Assembly: GCA_020048895.1 (NCBI GenBank)
Contig: JAIFLV010000010.1
Location: 1-64,000 of the forward strand
Direction of reading: 5' to 3'
DNA from: Rhodoferax sp.
Lineage (GTDB): Bacteria > Pseudomonadota > Gammaproteobacteria > Burkholderiales > Burkholderiaceae_C
DNA: 64,000 bases
The position numbers and the translations under genes were made by a program. Positions 8,833 through 22,189 of the stretch are shown piece by piece. Each line of letters opens with the position of its first letter. Position 1 is the first letter of the stretch. The notes under the pieces were generated by a model. It had not been told where the DNA came from. It worked only from the letters and a program-made list of their open reading frames with translations, and did no database searches.

Positions 8833-10274
8833 TTGTTCTCGGCACGTGCCAACAGAAACTCCACGAGCAGCCCTACGGGGCGACCGGTTGCTCCTTTTTG
8901 TACGCCGCTTTTCCAGGCAGTGCCAGCGATGTCCAGATGCGCCCAGGGGAATTTGGACGCGAAGCGCTGCAGAAATTTCGCTGCCGTGACCGCGCCACCG
9001 GCGCGACCTGCAACGTTGGCAACATCAGCAAAATTGGTTTTCAGCCCTTCCGCGTACTCTTCATCCAGCGGCATCCTCCAGCAGAGGTCCTGTGCAGCAT
9101 CGCCAGCAACTGCGAGTGCCTTGCCTAATGCTTCGTCCGAGGCAAAGAGCCCACTGCGCACGCCTCCCAGTGCGATCATGCAAGCGCCAGTCAATGTCGC
9201 AACGTCGATTGCTGCACTGGGTTTGAATCGCTCGGCGTAGGTCAGTGCATCGCACAAAACCAGTCGACCTTCCGCATCGGTGTTGAGAATTTCGATGGTT
9301 TGGCCACTCATGCTTTTCACCACATCACCAGGCTTGACGGCCCTCCCGCTCAGCAGGTTCTCGCAAGCCGGGATCAGGCCAACCACATTGATGGAGGGTT
9401 TCAACACGGACAACGCGCGGAAAACACCCAGCACGCTGGCTGCGCCAGACATGTCGAACTTCATTTCGTCCATCTCGGGGGCTGGCTTGATGGAAATACC
9501 GCCACTGTCAAAAGTAATACCTTTACCGACCAGCACGGTTGGCGCCTTTGCTTTCGCTGCGCCGTCGTAATGGAGCACGATAAAGCGCAATGGCTCGTCG
9601 GAACCCTGCGCCACAGCCATGAAAGAGCCCATCCCCAACTTGGCAACCTCTTTGGGCCCAAGAACCTCGCATCGAATCTTCGTGAGTTTGGCCAATTCCT
9701 GCGCCGCTTGCGCTAGATGCGTCGGGGTTGCGTGATTCGCTGGCCGATTCGCCCATTCCTTGGCGACCTCCACGCCCTGAATGGTCGCCGCAGTGCGTTG
9801 AAAAAGAGATTGCACTTCCGCGACATTGGTCGTTGCAATGATGGCTTTTTGCAGCGTACGCCCTTCCGGCTTGGACTTTGTTAGCGTATAGACATAGGTT
9901 GCATCGGCAATGGCCAGCATGGCGGCGCGAACCGCTTCTTCTCTTGCCGGCTGCGCAAAACACACCATGACCTTCTTGAACAGAGCTGATTTGACCAGCG
10001 GCGTCGCCGCCATCATCGCAGCACGCACATCACGTGCAGAGCCTTCCCCAGCCCCAACGAGAACGACGCGGGTCGCGTTCGCCTGCACTGGTTTGTAGAG
10101 CGACAACACCTTTCCGGGTTTGGTTTCCAGATCGCCAGACTTGATGGCGGCGGCGACGAGCTGCGACAGATCATCCTTGCCCGCCTTAAAAGTCTGGGTA
10201 ACCAACACCAGCAAGGCGTCGCACTTTTCGGTACCCGCGCCGACCAGTCCAAGAGATTTCAGTTCAAAGTTCAT
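8829..10274 (-). CDS. pepA: Leucyl aminopeptidase
   Basis: VLVGKGITFDSGGISIKPAPEMDEMKFDMSGAASVLG and NTDAEGRLVLCDALTYAE, M17 signatures. Start at internal Met (10274). Confidence 0.96.
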   Translation of the reverse strand: MNFELKSLGLVGAGTEKCDALLVLVTQTFKAGKDDLSQLVAAAIKSGDLETKPGKVLSLYKPVQANATRVVLVGAGEGSARDVRAAMMAATPLVKSALFKKVMVCFAQPAREEAVRAAMLAIADATYVYTLTKSKPEGRTLQKAIIATTNVAEVQSLFQRTAATIQGVEVAKEWANRPANHATPTHLAQAAQELAKLTKIRCEVLGPKEVAKLGMGSFMAVAQGSDEPLRFIVLHYDGAAKAKAPTVLVGKGITFDSGGISIKPAPEMDEMKFDMSGAASVLGVFRALSVLKPSINVVGLIPACENLLSGRAVKPGDVVKSMSGQTIEILNTDAEGRLVLCDALTYAERFKPSAAIDVATLTGACMIALGGVRSGLFASDEALGKALAVAGDAAQDLCWRMPLDEEYAEGLKTNFADVANVAGRAGGAVTAAKFLQRFASKFPWAHLDIAGTAWKSGVQKGATGRPVGLLVEFLLARAENK

Positions 10275-10297
10275 AATTGCGTTTTTCCTTCGCTTCA

Positions 10298-11407
10298 ATG
10301 TTATTCCATTCTTCACTCCGCAAGGAGCTTGCACGTAGTTTCGGCGCGACTCTGGTCGTACTGGTAACCGTAGTAGTCACAACGGTACTGATCCGTACCT
10401 TGGGGGAAGCCTCACGTGGCAACTTTAACCCAAGCGATGTGATGGTGGTGATGGCATATACCGTGTTGTCGGATATGCCAACGCTTTTGTCGATGTGCCT
10501 GTTCATTGCCATTTTGAGTGTGCTCAATCGGATGTTTCGCGACAGCGAGATGGTGATCTGGTTCGGTAGTGGCCGCGGACTCACTTCACTTATCAAGCCG
10601 TTGGTGCGATTTGCCTGGCCAATCTGGATCGTCATTCTGGCCTTGGCATTCTTCATTTTGCCGTGGTCATTTGGGCGCATTGAGGACTACCGGGACCAAT
10701 ATGAAAAGCGCGGTGACCTTGCGCGTATCGAACCCGGGCAGTTTCAGGAGTCGTCCGCGGGCGATCGGGTTTTCTTTATCGAGAAGAGTACGACAGGCTC
10801 ATCCATCGGCAGCAATGTCTTCATCGCCACCCATGAGCCAACCAAGGAAACGGTCACGTCGGCACAGAGCGGACGTATCGATGTTATCGGAACAGACCGC
10901 TTTTTGGTACTCGAGAATGGACAGCGGCTGGAAAAACGCAGCGACAAAAGTGACTTGATCGTGAGTTTTTTTCAGACTTATGGGGCCCGCGTGGGTGCTG
11001 ATGATCCTTCCGCCCGCAGCTACGTCCCCACCAACTCCATAGCGACTCTGGCGTTGTTACAAAGTCCGAGCAAACCGAACTGGGCGGAGCTGTCATGGCG
11101 CGCCGGTCTTATATTGGCGGCGATCAATTTTGTCCTTTTGGGTTTGGCCACCGCAGGTGTCAACCCGCGCGTGGGTCGTTCCGCCAACTTAGGTTTCGCG
11201 TTCATGACATTTGTCGTCTACTTCAACCTTTTGGGGCTGGGCAAAAGCTGGATCCAGTCAGGACAGGTGCACTTTGCGGTGTTTCTGGTGGCGCTGCACG
11301 GCGGAGCGCTGTTGATGGGGGTGCTGCTGCTGGCCAAACGCCATAACAACTGGGAAATCCGGTTTCCCAAGCGGTTCAAGGCCGCGCCTCCTGGAGCGGC
11401 GCTTTGA
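10298..11407 (+). CDS. lptF: LPS export ABC transporter permease LptF
   Basis: MLFHSSLRKELARSFGATLVVLVTVVVTTVLIRTLGEASRG; divergent from pepA, followed by lptG with 4-bp overlap. Confidence 0.93.
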   Translation: MLFHSSLRKELARSFGATLVVLVTVVVTTVLIRTLGEASRGNFNPSDVMVVMAYTVLSDMPTLLSMCLFIAILSVLNRMFRDSEMVIWFGSGRGLTSLIKPLVRFAWPIWIVILALAFFILPWSFGRIEDYRDQYEKRGDLARIEPGQFQESSAGDRVFFIEKSTTGSSIGSNVFIATHEPTKETVTSAQSGRIDVIGTDRFLVLENGQRLEKRSDKSDLIVSFFQTYGARVGADDPSARSYVPTNSIATLALLQSPSKPNWAELSWRAGLILAAINFVLLGLATAGVNPRVGRSANLGFAFMTFVVYFNLLGLGKSWIQSGQVHFAVFLVALHGGALLMGVLLLAKRHNNWEIRFPKRFKAAPPGAAL

Positions 11408-12510
11408 AAACCATCCGGCGTTTGTTTTACCGTGAAATGGTGCTGGCCATACTGATGGTCACACTGGGTTTCGCGGCTTTGTTTTTTTTCTTTGATTTCA
11501 TTGAAGAACTTCAAGCTGTGGGTCGCAATAGCGACTCTGGCTACAAAATCCCACAAGCTTTGGCCTATGTCGGCCTCATGGTGCCAAGCCATCTGTATGA
11601 GCTGCTGCCCATCACCGTGCTGATTGGCACGATTTTCGTCATGTCGCGCCTGGCGCAAAGCTCCGAGTTCACGATCCTGCGAACCAGTGGTCTGGGGCCG
11701 TGGCGGGCGCTGCGCACCCTGCTGGTGCTTGGGCTGGGTTTCGTACTGCTGACGTTTGCCATTGGTGACTACCTGGCACCGCTTGCCGACAAGACAGGAC
11801 AACTGATGAAATCACGCTATCAGGGACGCATCACGGTTGGAAAGACTGGCGCCTGGTTAAAGGAAAGACACCCCTTAGGGCACGTGGCCGTGAATGTAGG
11901 AGCAATGGCGCCTGACGCCAGCATGCGGGATATTCGAATCTTTGAGTTTGACTCCCGCGGCTACCTCGTCTCAACCATACGCAGCACAAGCGCCCAGTTT
12001 GAAAGCGGCGACGCATGGACACTGCAAGACGTAGAGCGGACCGAGTTTCTGAGTGTCGAAACCCAGACCAACTCCGTCCAGCGCGCATCGACCGCTTCGC
12101 TACGCTGGCCCACCCAGATCAGTGCCGAAATGGTGGCTGCGGCGGTTCTGCGGCCGGAACGCATGGGAACCATTGACTTGTTCCAGTACATGCGGCATTT
12201 GCAGGCCAACGGCCAATCAGCGCAAAAATACGAAATCCAGTTCTGGAAGAAGGTTTTTTACCCTATGAGCTGCCTGGTGATGGTGGTTCTGGCGCTGCCG
12301 TTTGCTTACTTCCATTTTCGGTCCGGCAGCATCACCACCTACGTATTCGGTGGTGTCATGGCGGGCATCAGCTTTGTACTGCTCAACAACGTTCTGGGCG
12401 ATCTGGGGATGTTGCGAGGCTGGCAGCCATGGATTACCGCTGCACTGCCGGGTTTCATCTATTCCGTGGCATCGCTTACCGCATTTACCTGGTTGGTCTT
12501 GCGGCGCTGA
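11404..12510 (+). CDS. lptG: LPS export ABC transporter permease LptG
   Basis: MKTIRRLFYREMVLAILMVTLGFAALFFFFDFIEEL; YELLPITVLIGTIFVMSRLAQSSEFTILRTSG. Confidence 0.93.
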   Translation: MKTIRRLFYREMVLAILMVTLGFAALFFFFDFIEELQAVGRNSDSGYKIPQALAYVGLMVPSHLYELLPITVLIGTIFVMSRLAQSSEFTILRTSGLGPWRALRTLLVLGLGFVLLTFAIGDYLAPLADKTGQLMKSRYQGRITVGKTGAWLKERHPLGHVAVNVGAMAPDASMRDIRIFEFDSRGYLVSTIRSTSAQFESGDAWTLQDVERTEFLSVETQTNSVQRASTASLRWPTQISAEMVAAAVLRPERMGTIDLFQYMRHLQANGQSAQKYEIQFWKKVFYPMSCLVMVVLALPFAYFHFRSGSITTYVFGGVMAGISFVLLNNVLGDLGMLRGWQPWITAALPGFIYSVASLTAFTWLVLRR

Positions 12511-12566
12511 CATCGCTAAACAGCAAATTCCGGCATAATGAATTTCATCTTTAGTTGAAATTCGAT

Positions 12567-13520
12567 ATGAACCTTCACCAGTTTCGATTTGTTCAGGAAG
12601 CTGCACGGCGCAATCTCAACCTGACCGAAGCCGCCAAAGCGCTGCATACCTCCCAGCCTGGGGTCTCCAAGGCCATCATCGAACTCGAAGAAGAACTCGG
12701 CGTCGACATTTTTGCCCGCCACGGCAAACGGCTCAAACGCATTACCGAGCCCGGGCAACAAGTGCTCAAGAGCATTGAACTCATTCTGCGCGAAGTCGGC
12801 AACCTCAAGCGTATCGGCGAGCAGTACAGCGCTGAAGACAGCGGCACCCTCTCCATTGCAACCACCCACACGCAGGCCCGCTACGTGCTGCCGGAAAAAG
12901 TGGCGCAATTGCGTGCCGCCTACCCCAAGGTGAATATCAGTTTGCACCAGGGCGCACCCGATCAGGTCGCGCGGATGGTGATTGACGAAGTAGCCGAAAT
13001 TGGCATCGCCACTGAATCATTGGCCGACTACACGGAGCTGGTGACACTGCCCTGCTACGAATGGCAGCACATGCTGGTATTGCCTACCGACCATCCGCTG
13101 GCACGCAAGGAGCGGATTGCGCTGGAAGATATTGCGCAAGAACCGCTGATTACCTACCACCCGTCGTTCACCGGCCGCACCAAGATTGATCAGGCTTTTG
13201 CTGCCAGGAAGCTAGAGCCACGGATTGCCTTGGAAGCGATTGACTCCGACGTCATCACGACCTATGTGCGATTAGGCCTTGGCGTCGGGTTGGCGGCAGA
13301 AATGGCCGTGCGCGACATCGCTGACGACGGCGGTAAAGGGGGCCTGGTCGTGCGCCCCGCTGGCCATTTGTTTGGTCAGAATGTGGCGCGCGTGGCCTTC
13401 AAGCGCAGCGCCTACTTGCGTAACTTTGTGTATACATTTGCCGAGCTGCTCAGCGACCGTCTCAATCGCAAGCTGGTGGCGCGTGCGATGGATGGGCACA
13501 CGGAAGACTACGAGTTTTGA
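12567..13520 (+). CDS. cysB: LysR-family regulator, CysB-type
   Basis: MNLHQFRFVQEAARRNLNLTEAAKALHTSQPGVSKAIIELEEELGVDIFARHGKRLKRITEPG; QARYVLPEKVAQLRAAYPKVNISLHQG. Confidence 0.9.
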   Translation: MNLHQFRFVQEAARRNLNLTEAAKALHTSQPGVSKAIIELEEELGVDIFARHGKRLKRITEPGQQVLKSIELILREVGNLKRIGEQYSAEDSGTLSIATTHTQARYVLPEKVAQLRAAYPKVNISLHQGAPDQVARMVIDEVAEIGIATESLADYTELVTLPCYEWQHMLVLPTDHPLARKERIALEDIAQEPLITYHPSFTGRTKIDQAFAARKLEPRIALEAIDSDVITTYVRLGLGVGLAAEMAVRDIADDGGKGGLVVRPAGHLFGQNVARVAFKRSAYLRNFVYTFAELLSDRLNRKLVARAMDGHTEDYEF

Positions 13521-14821
13521 CTACGCGATGAACAGCGTCGCCGGCGTCTCCAGATAACTCCGAATCACCTGCACGAATTTGGCAGCATCAAGCCCGTCGA
13601 TTACACGATGGTCAAACGATGAGGATAGATTCATCACCTTGCGCACCACAATCGCACCGTGCAGCACCACGGGACGTTCCATGATGCGGTTGACCCCGAT
13701 GATCGCTACCTCCGGGTGATTGACCACGGGAGTGGTGACGATGCCACCGAGTGGCCCGAGGCTGGTAATGGTGATGGTGGAGCCACTGAGCTCCTCGCGC
13801 GTGGCACGGCCACTTCGGGCCGCCTGCGACACACGCAAAATTTCTGTCGCAATGGACCACAAGCCCATGTTCTGCACGTCACGTAAAACGGGAACCATCA
13901 AACCGTTATCAGTTTGCGTCGCAATGCCCAAGTGCACCGCTCCATGGCGCGTTACAACGCCCTGGTCGTCGTCGAAGCGGGCGTTCATCTGCGGAAACTG
14001 TTGCACCGCCAGCACCACGGCACGGGTCAACAGCGGCAAAATCGTGAGCCGCTCACGTTTGCCACTCCATTGGGTATTGAGCCTCTCCCGCAAGGTCTCC
14101 AATTCTGTGACATCGACCTCCTCTACATAGGTGAAGTGTGGGATGCGCCGTTTGGACTCCTGCATCTTCATCGCAATCTTGCGACGCAAACCTATAACGG
14201 GAATGCTCACATCTTCGGGTGGTGTGCTTGCACTGGAACCTTCCATGGGACCGTTGCGCTGTGGTTCAAACCTTGCCAGCCGCTCGACGGGCGCATCGGA
14301 CGGATGCGCCACACGGTAGGTTTCCAGGTCACTGTGCATGATGCGTCCCGCAGCGCCCGTGCCAGACACCAAAGCAAGGTCCACGCCCAATTCCCAGGCG
14401 CGGCGGCGTACCGCGGGCGACGCAATCGGTCGATCCTCGCCCGGTTCTGCGCTGCGCATCGGTCGGCTGGGCATCGCAGCTGGCGCTGCGTGCTCACGTT
14501 TCAGTGACTTCTGTGGCTCGGCAACTTTCTGTTCCTGCACTGGCACGGGAACACTATCGACCGCCTTCTGGTTACCCGCGCCCTGCACTTCCAGCCGTAC
14601 CAACTCGGAACCCACGGCGATGGTCTGTCCGACCGTTCCACCCAGGGACACCACGGTACCGGCGACCGGTGAAGGCACTTCGACGGTGGCCTTGTCGGTC
14701 ATGACATCGGCAAGTACCTGGTCCATGGCGACCAGATCGCCCGCCTTCACGTGCCAGGCAACCAATTCCACCTCGGCAATACCTTCACCGATATCGGGGG
14801 TTTTGATGATGTAAGTTCCCA

Positions 14822-14822
<1 letters not shown>
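13521..14822 (-). CDS. 2-oxoacid dehydrogenase E2 (dihydrolipoamide acyltransferase, branched-chain type)
   Basis: MGTYIIKTPDIGEGIAEVEL...DKATVEVPSP lipoyl domain, peripheral subunit-binding domain ASPAVRRRAWELGVDL, catalytic SSFDHRVIDG. Confidence 0.93.
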
Positions 14823-17175
<2,353 letters not shown>

Positions 17176-17233
17176 CTACGGGATCTCCGCCGCCTGCCAG
17201 ACGGGCTATCGTAACGCACTTTTTTGTCTTTCC

Positions 17234-18379
17234 ATGAACCCACTCGTATCGCGTCTGCCGCATGTTGGCACCACCATTTTTTCCGTGATGTCGGCTTTGG
17301 CGCAGGAGCACCAGGCCGTCAATCTGGGCCAGGGGTTCCCGGACTTCGCCTGTGATCCGGCATTGCTTGACCATGTGAATGAGGCCATGCGCAACGGCCA
17401 TAACCAGTACCCGCCAATGCCCGGCGTAGCCGTCCTGCGCGAGGCTGTTGCTACAAAAATTGAAGCGCTCTACGCACGCCAGTACAGCGCTGCGAGCGAA
17501 ATTACCATTACGGCCGGGGCGACCCAGGCCATCATCACAGCGATTCTGGCGGTGGTGCATCCGGGCGACGAGATCATTGTGCTGGAGCCCTGCTATGACA
17601 GCTATGTTCCCAATATTGAGCTTGCTGGCGGAAAAGTCATCCGGGTGCCACTGACGCCCCAAACCTTCAGGCCCGACTTCCACGCCATTGGCGCGGCCAT
17701 CAACGCCAAAACCCGCGCCATCCTCATCAACTCACCGCACAACCCCAGCGCCACGGTGTGGTCGAAACAGGACATGCTGCAGCTGGAAGCGCTTCTGGCA
17801 CCCACCGATGTGCTGTTAATCAGCGACGAGGTGTACGAACACATGGTCTTTGACGGAGCACCGCACGAGAGTGCTGCACGTTATCCCGGTCTGGCTGAAC
17901 GCACGTTTATCGTTTCGAGTTTTGGCAAGACCTACCATGTCACCGGCTGGAAAGTGGGCTACGTGGCTGCGCCGGCCGCCCTGACGGCCGAGTTTCGCAA
18001 GGTGCACCAGTTCAATGTGTTTACCGTCAACACACCCATGCAATATGGTCTGGCGTCCTACCTGGCAAACACAGTGGCTTACCTGGAATTGCCGGCGTTT
18101 TACCAGCGCAAGCGCGATCTGTTCCGCGCCGGTCTGGCACACAGCAAACTCCGGTTACTCCCCTGTGAGGGCAGTTACTTCCAGTGCGTGAATATCTCAG
18201 AGGTGAGCGACCTCAGCGAGGCCGACTTTTGCCAGTGGTTGACCAGGGAAAAGGGCGTTGCGGCCATTCCGGTATCTGCCTTTTACGGCAGCAGCTTCGA
18301 CCAGCGGGTCGTGCGGTTTTGCTTTGCCAAGCAGGACGAGACACTGCATGCTGCCCTCGGTCGCCTGCAATTGCTATAG
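17234..18379 (+). CDS. PLP-dependent aminotransferase (methionine/kynurenine aminotransferase type, class I)
   Basis: VNLGQGFPDFACDPALLDHVNEAM...QYPPMPGVAVLREAVA, NSPHNPSATVW, SFGKTYHVTGWKVGY. Confidence 0.92.
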   Translation: MNPLVSRLPHVGTTIFSVMSALAQEHQAVNLGQGFPDFACDPALLDHVNEAMRNGHNQYPPMPGVAVLREAVATKIEALYARQYSAASEITITAGATQAIITAILAVVHPGDEIIVLEPCYDSYVPNIELAGGKVIRVPLTPQTFRPDFHAIGAAINAKTRAILINSPHNPSATVWSKQDMLQLEALLAPTDVLLISDEVYEHMVFDGAPHESAARYPGLAERTFIVSSFGKTYHVTGWKVGYVAAPAALTAEFRKVHQFNVFTVNTPMQYGLASYLANTVAYLELPAFYQRKRDLFRAGLAHSKLRLLPCEGSYFQCVNISEVSDLSEADFCQWLTREKGVAAIPVSAFYGSSFDQRVVRFCFAKQDETLHAALGRLQLL

Positions 18380-18429
18380 AAATAGTAGCTGGTTACGCTT
18401 TCCAGACGGGCGCTACAACCACTTTTGGT

Positions 18430-19452
18430 TCAAATTTTCAGGCGCTTTTCAATCAGCGCCCGCCCGCCGGGGCCAGTCATCAGCACCAGGGCTGAGCCGG
18501 GCGCGATGGGGTGGTCGTCTGCGGGATTGAAAAACCATTTGCCATTCTCATGGGTGGCCAGAACCAGGTAATCGCGAGAGCGAGGCAGCAATTGCGCAAG
18601 CGGGGTATTTTGCATCGCCGTCGGTGTGATGACTTCTTCCACCCGCAACCCTTCATCGCTGTGCAGCATCTGGTCCATAAAGCTGACCACGTGCGGGCGC
18701 ACCATCACCGAAGCTATGCGCATACCGCCAGCAAAATCGGGCGACACAATTTCATCGGCCCCGGCGCGACGCGCTTTCAGCGAGTTGCGCACATCATGCA
18801 AGCGCACAACGACCCGTGCATTGGGGTTGAGCATCTTGACCGACAACGAAATCATGATGTTGTGGCTGTCGTCGCCGGTCACGGCAAACACGCCGGCCGC
18901 ATTGGCCAGGCCGGCTTTGTGTAATGCCACGTCGTCGGCAGCGTCGTCATGCAGGTACCTGGCATTGGGATGCAGTTCCAGCCAGTTCTCCAAAACGTCA
19001 CGGTTGTTCTCGATCACAACGAATGGCCGCTTGGTCTTGAACATCTCACTCGCCACGTTGGAGCCGACTCGACCGATGCCGCAGACAATGTAGTGCCCGG
19101 TGATCTTGGCAATTTCCTTTTCCATGCGCTTTCTCCTGAGACTGGCGTTGAGATCGGAATCGATCAAAAAAGCTACGAAGTTGGAGAACAGATAGCTCGT
19201 GGTTCCGATACCGATGATGGCGATGAACACGGTGAAAAGCCGCCCCATCGGATGACCTTCCAGGCTTACCACCTCGCCATAGCCGATCGTGGCCACGGTA
19301 ATAAAGGTCATGTAGAAGCTGTCGACCCAGGTGGCGTTGGGGCTGCCAATGTGCCAATAGCCGACCGTACCCACCACGGTGACGGCCAATAAAAGCAATG
19401 ATCCGTAGACTAATCCGGAAAAATGCCGGCTGCGGATGACTCTCTTTTTCAA
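18430..19452 (-). CDS. Potassium channel protein with TrkA-N (RCK) domain
   Basis: Selectivity filter TVATIGYGE between two TM helices, then GHYIVCGIGRVGSNVASEM and TrkA-C-like end. Confidence 0.9.
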   Translation of the reverse strand: MKKRVIRSRHFSGLVYGSLLLLAVTVVGTVGYWHIGSPNATWVDSFYMTFITVATIGYGEVVSLEGHPMGRLFTVFIAIIGIGTTSYLFSNFVAFLIDSDLNASLRRKRMEKEIAKITGHYIVCGIGRVGSNVASEMFKTKRPFVVIENNRDVLENWLELHPNARYLHDDAADDVALHKAGLANAAGVFAVTGDDSHNIMISLSVKMLNPNARVVVRLHDVRNSLKARRAGADEIVSPDFAGGMRIASVMVRPHVVSFMDQMLHSDEGLRVEEVITPTAMQNTPLAQLLPRSRDYLVLATHENGKWFFNPADDHPIAPGSALVLMTGPGGRALIEKRLKI

Positions 19453-19510
19453 ATCGTTGCGCCCTGAAGATCGTTACCGGCAAATTGTAGACAACCAGTT
19501 GGACCCAAAG

Positions 19511-20203
19511 TCAGACAACTTCCCGTTCAGGTTGATCCGCCGTGGGGTTCTGGGAAGCACCAGGCAACGCAGGTTTTGGCGCGCGCCGGGCACGCTCCAG
19601 GGTGCGCGCTACATCGTGCGTGTCCATCCCGTACGTGTCTGCAAATGCGTCCATCGTCTGGCCGCTGGCGGTAAACGCTCGCAGCAGGGCTTCACCACGG
19701 GCCGCACGCTCCTGCGATTGCGCCAGCGCCTCATCGAGCAGTGCATTGGCGGCAGGATCTTTGCTGTGCACCAGGGCCGCGTAATCCATGCCAGTCAGAC
19801 CTGAATCTTCAAAGGCTTGAATGACCCGCTCCAGGAGCTTCGGACGCAAGTCTTCCTTGCTACGCATCTGTCTGCGACGAAACACCTCCAGCAACGACTG
19901 GTAGATGTGTTCAGGTGCCATGGGTTCCACCGCCTGCCCTTGCAGATCATGGCGCTGCTGCCCCGAGGCCACCGCCGTCAAATACCGGGTAGAGCGGGTG
20001 TGCAGAGCCAGCGCGGCCTTGAGCTGGCTGCGCTCGCACAGGTCCGGGTGTGCTTCGAGCAGGTCCTGGAAAATACCGCGCTTGAGCGGCAAAAAAACTG
20101 CGCCAAACAAGTGGGGATACAGCGCTGCCAGCTTGTCCAGCAGCGGGAATACGTCAACTTTGGCAGGCTTGGGGGCTTCGACAGTGGGTTGTGATTCGGT
20201 CAT
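19511..20203 (-). CDS. proQ: ProQ/FinO-family RNA-binding protein
   Basis: LLDKLAALYPHLFGAVFLPLKRGIFQDLLEAHPDLCERSQLKAALALHTRSTRYLTAVA, core of the ProQ/FinO domain. Confidence 0.9.
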   Translation of the reverse strand: MTESQPTVEAPKPAKVDVFPLLDKLAALYPHLFGAVFLPLKRGIFQDLLEAHPDLCERSQLKAALALHTRSTRYLTAVASGQQRHDLQGQAVEPMAPEHIYQSLLEVFRRRQMRSKEDLRPKLLERVIQAFEDSGLTGMDYAALVHSKDPAANALLDEALAQSQERAARGEALLRAFTASGQTMDAFADTYGMDTHDVARTLERARRAPKPALPGASQNPTADQPEREVV

Positions 20204-20679
20204 AGCCCTCCATCATGCCTCATCTCACTCCCCAAAAGCCCGATCCCATCGCGCCAGGGTGCGATTCAAAGCAATGTGGCATCGGGCAGAGATGGCTAGG
20301 AGCTTTTGCGTCCCAATTGCTGGGGGCTAAAGGCGAAGTAGCGAGATTCCGCCCCGCCTCAGCCGGAGAAAATTGTGCCGAATCGGGTTATAGCGCCCGT
20401 AGAACCTGCGTGAGCTGCTCCTATTTTTGCTGCGCTGCGAAATGTAATTGGGTGGGTCGCCAAGTGTGCCGGGGCGGCAGCGACTGCGGGTGTTAACGAA
20501 GAGCGGCTATCGGACTTACCCAGTTGAGTGAAAGCCGAGACCTCACGATGTGAGCGTCAGACAAATACAGAAACGACTCTAGCTTGACGCGATTACGTAC
20601 CGACACGCTGAGCGCTAACGAAAAGTGGTGCCGGAGTCAGTGATTCGACCAAGCGGTTCGATCTTCGAGGAGACGCACA

Positions 20680-21072
20680 GTGAAGAAACTTTTACAAACA
20701 GCCGCACTTTTGGCTGGATTTGGCGGAGGGGTGGCTGTGAACTGGGCGCTTGCGCAGGTGCCCGCTTCCGAGGACCCACTTCTGGTTGCGCCAGCGCACT
20801 ATAAAGTTCGCTTCGAAAACGATCGGGTTCGCGTACTGGAAGGCTTTGACGCCCCTGGCGTGAAGATTGCCATGCATGGGCATCCTGACACGCTTATGGT
20901 CGTACTGTCATCTTTCAAGCGCAAGCTTACCCTGGGAATCGGGCGCGTCATTGAGACTGAGTCCGCGCCGGGCGATGTGAGATGGATGCCTGCGCAATCT
21001 CATGCGGGCGAGAACATCGGTAGTACCGAAACTCGGGCGCTTATTGTCGAGTTCAAGGCGAAAGTTCGCTGA
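20680..21072 (+). CDS. Cupin-fold protein with signal peptide (130 aa, GTG start)
   Basis: Signal-like MKKLLQTAALLAGFGGGVAVNWALAQ followed by DAPGVKIAMHGHPDTLMVVLSSF...PGDVRWMPAQSHAGENIGSTETRALIVEFK cupin-like pattern. Confidence 0.75.
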   Translation: MKKLLQTAALLAGFGGGVAVNWALAQVPASEDPLLVAPAHYKVRFENDRVRVLEGFDAPGVKIAMHGHPDTLMVVLSSFKRKLTLGIGRVIETESAPGDVRWMPAQSHAGENIGSTETRALIVEFKAKVR

Positions 21073-21306
21073 CAAGTGCTGTAAAGCGCTTGGCAGTCCA
21101 GTTCAACTCCATTCTTGAGTCGTTCATGGCATTCGGCATGGTGCATCAATCATTCACCCGGAGCTTGAGTAAGTGGACGCTCTAACCGCCAAATCCGCCT
21201 TGGAAAGTTGGCGCTGGTGGCTCAGCATGCCTTTCTTCATGCCACTGCGGCGTGAACTTTTCGGGTGTTTACAATTTGCAGGAAGTCAACATCCATACAG
21301 CCATCT

Positions 21307-22170
21307 ATGCTGATTCATCCCGAGTTTGACCCTGTTGCCTTCCAAATAGGTCCCATTTTGATTCGATGGTACGGGTTGACCTATGTCGTGGCCTTTGCCT
21401 TCGTGCACTGGCTTGCGCTTAAGCGGATCCATCATCCTTCATTCAGCTCCCCATTTTCGGCAAAGCCTTGGGAGCGCAGGGATGTAGAAGATATCCTGCT
21501 CTACGGTATGTTTGGTGCGGTTGTCGGCGCTCGGCTTGGCCATTGCCTGTTCTACAACCCGGTTTACTACTTTTTCAATCCATTGGAAGTGTTCGCCGTT
21601 TGGAAAGGTGGCGAGAGTTTTCATGGTGGGCTGATCGGGGTGATGCTTTCCCTCGCGTGGGTTGCCCATCTGCGCAAGTGCCCTTTTTGGGAGGTCGGTG
21701 ATTTGGTCGCCCCATGTGTTCCTCTCGGGCTGGCCAGCGGGCGTATGGGCAACTTCATCAATGGGGAATTATGGGGACGGGTGACATCGCCGGACTTGCC
21801 ATGGGGAATGGTTTTTCGCGGAGCGGGGGATTTGCCACGCCATCCATCGCAGATTTACCAATTCCTTCTCGAAGGCTTACTGCACTTTGTGCTGCTGTGG
21901 CTCTACGCCAGAAAACCACGCAAGACGGGTCAAGTGTCGGCGATGTTCTTGATCATTTACAGCGTTTTTCGTTTTATTGTCGAGTTTTTCCGTGAGCCCG
22001 ATGCGCATCTGGGCTTCCTTGCGCTGGGTTTGACCATTGGTCAGTGGTTGTGTGTGCCCATGCTCATCGGCGGGGCGGGGCTCTGGTGGTGGGCGCATCG
22101 GCGAAATACTCCGCAAACAGTGTCGCTGCCTCGATCATCGCCGGATCGTCCCGTTGAAGTCGGCCGCTAA
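21307..22170 (+). CDS. lgt: Prolipoprotein diacylglyceryl transferase
   Basis: MLIHPEFDPVAFQIGPILIRWYGLTYVVAF, ESFHGGLIGV, GLASGRMGNFINGELWGR (Lgt signature), RHPSQIYQFLLEG. Start at internal ATG 21307. Confidence 0.94.
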   Translation: MLIHPEFDPVAFQIGPILIRWYGLTYVVAFAFVHWLALKRIHHPSFSSPFSAKPWERRDVEDILLYGMFGAVVGARLGHCLFYNPVYYFFNPLEVFAVWKGGESFHGGLIGVMLSLAWVAHLRKCPFWEVGDLVAPCVPLGLASGRMGNFINGELWGRVTSPDLPWGMVFRGAGDLPRHPSQIYQFLLEGLLHFVLLWLYARKPRKTGQVSAMFLIIYSVFRFIVEFFREPDAHLGFLALGLTIGQWLCVPMLIGGAGLWWWAHRRNTPQTVSLPRSSPDRPVEVGR

Positions 22171-22189
22171 GCCGCTGTGTCGCGCTCGC

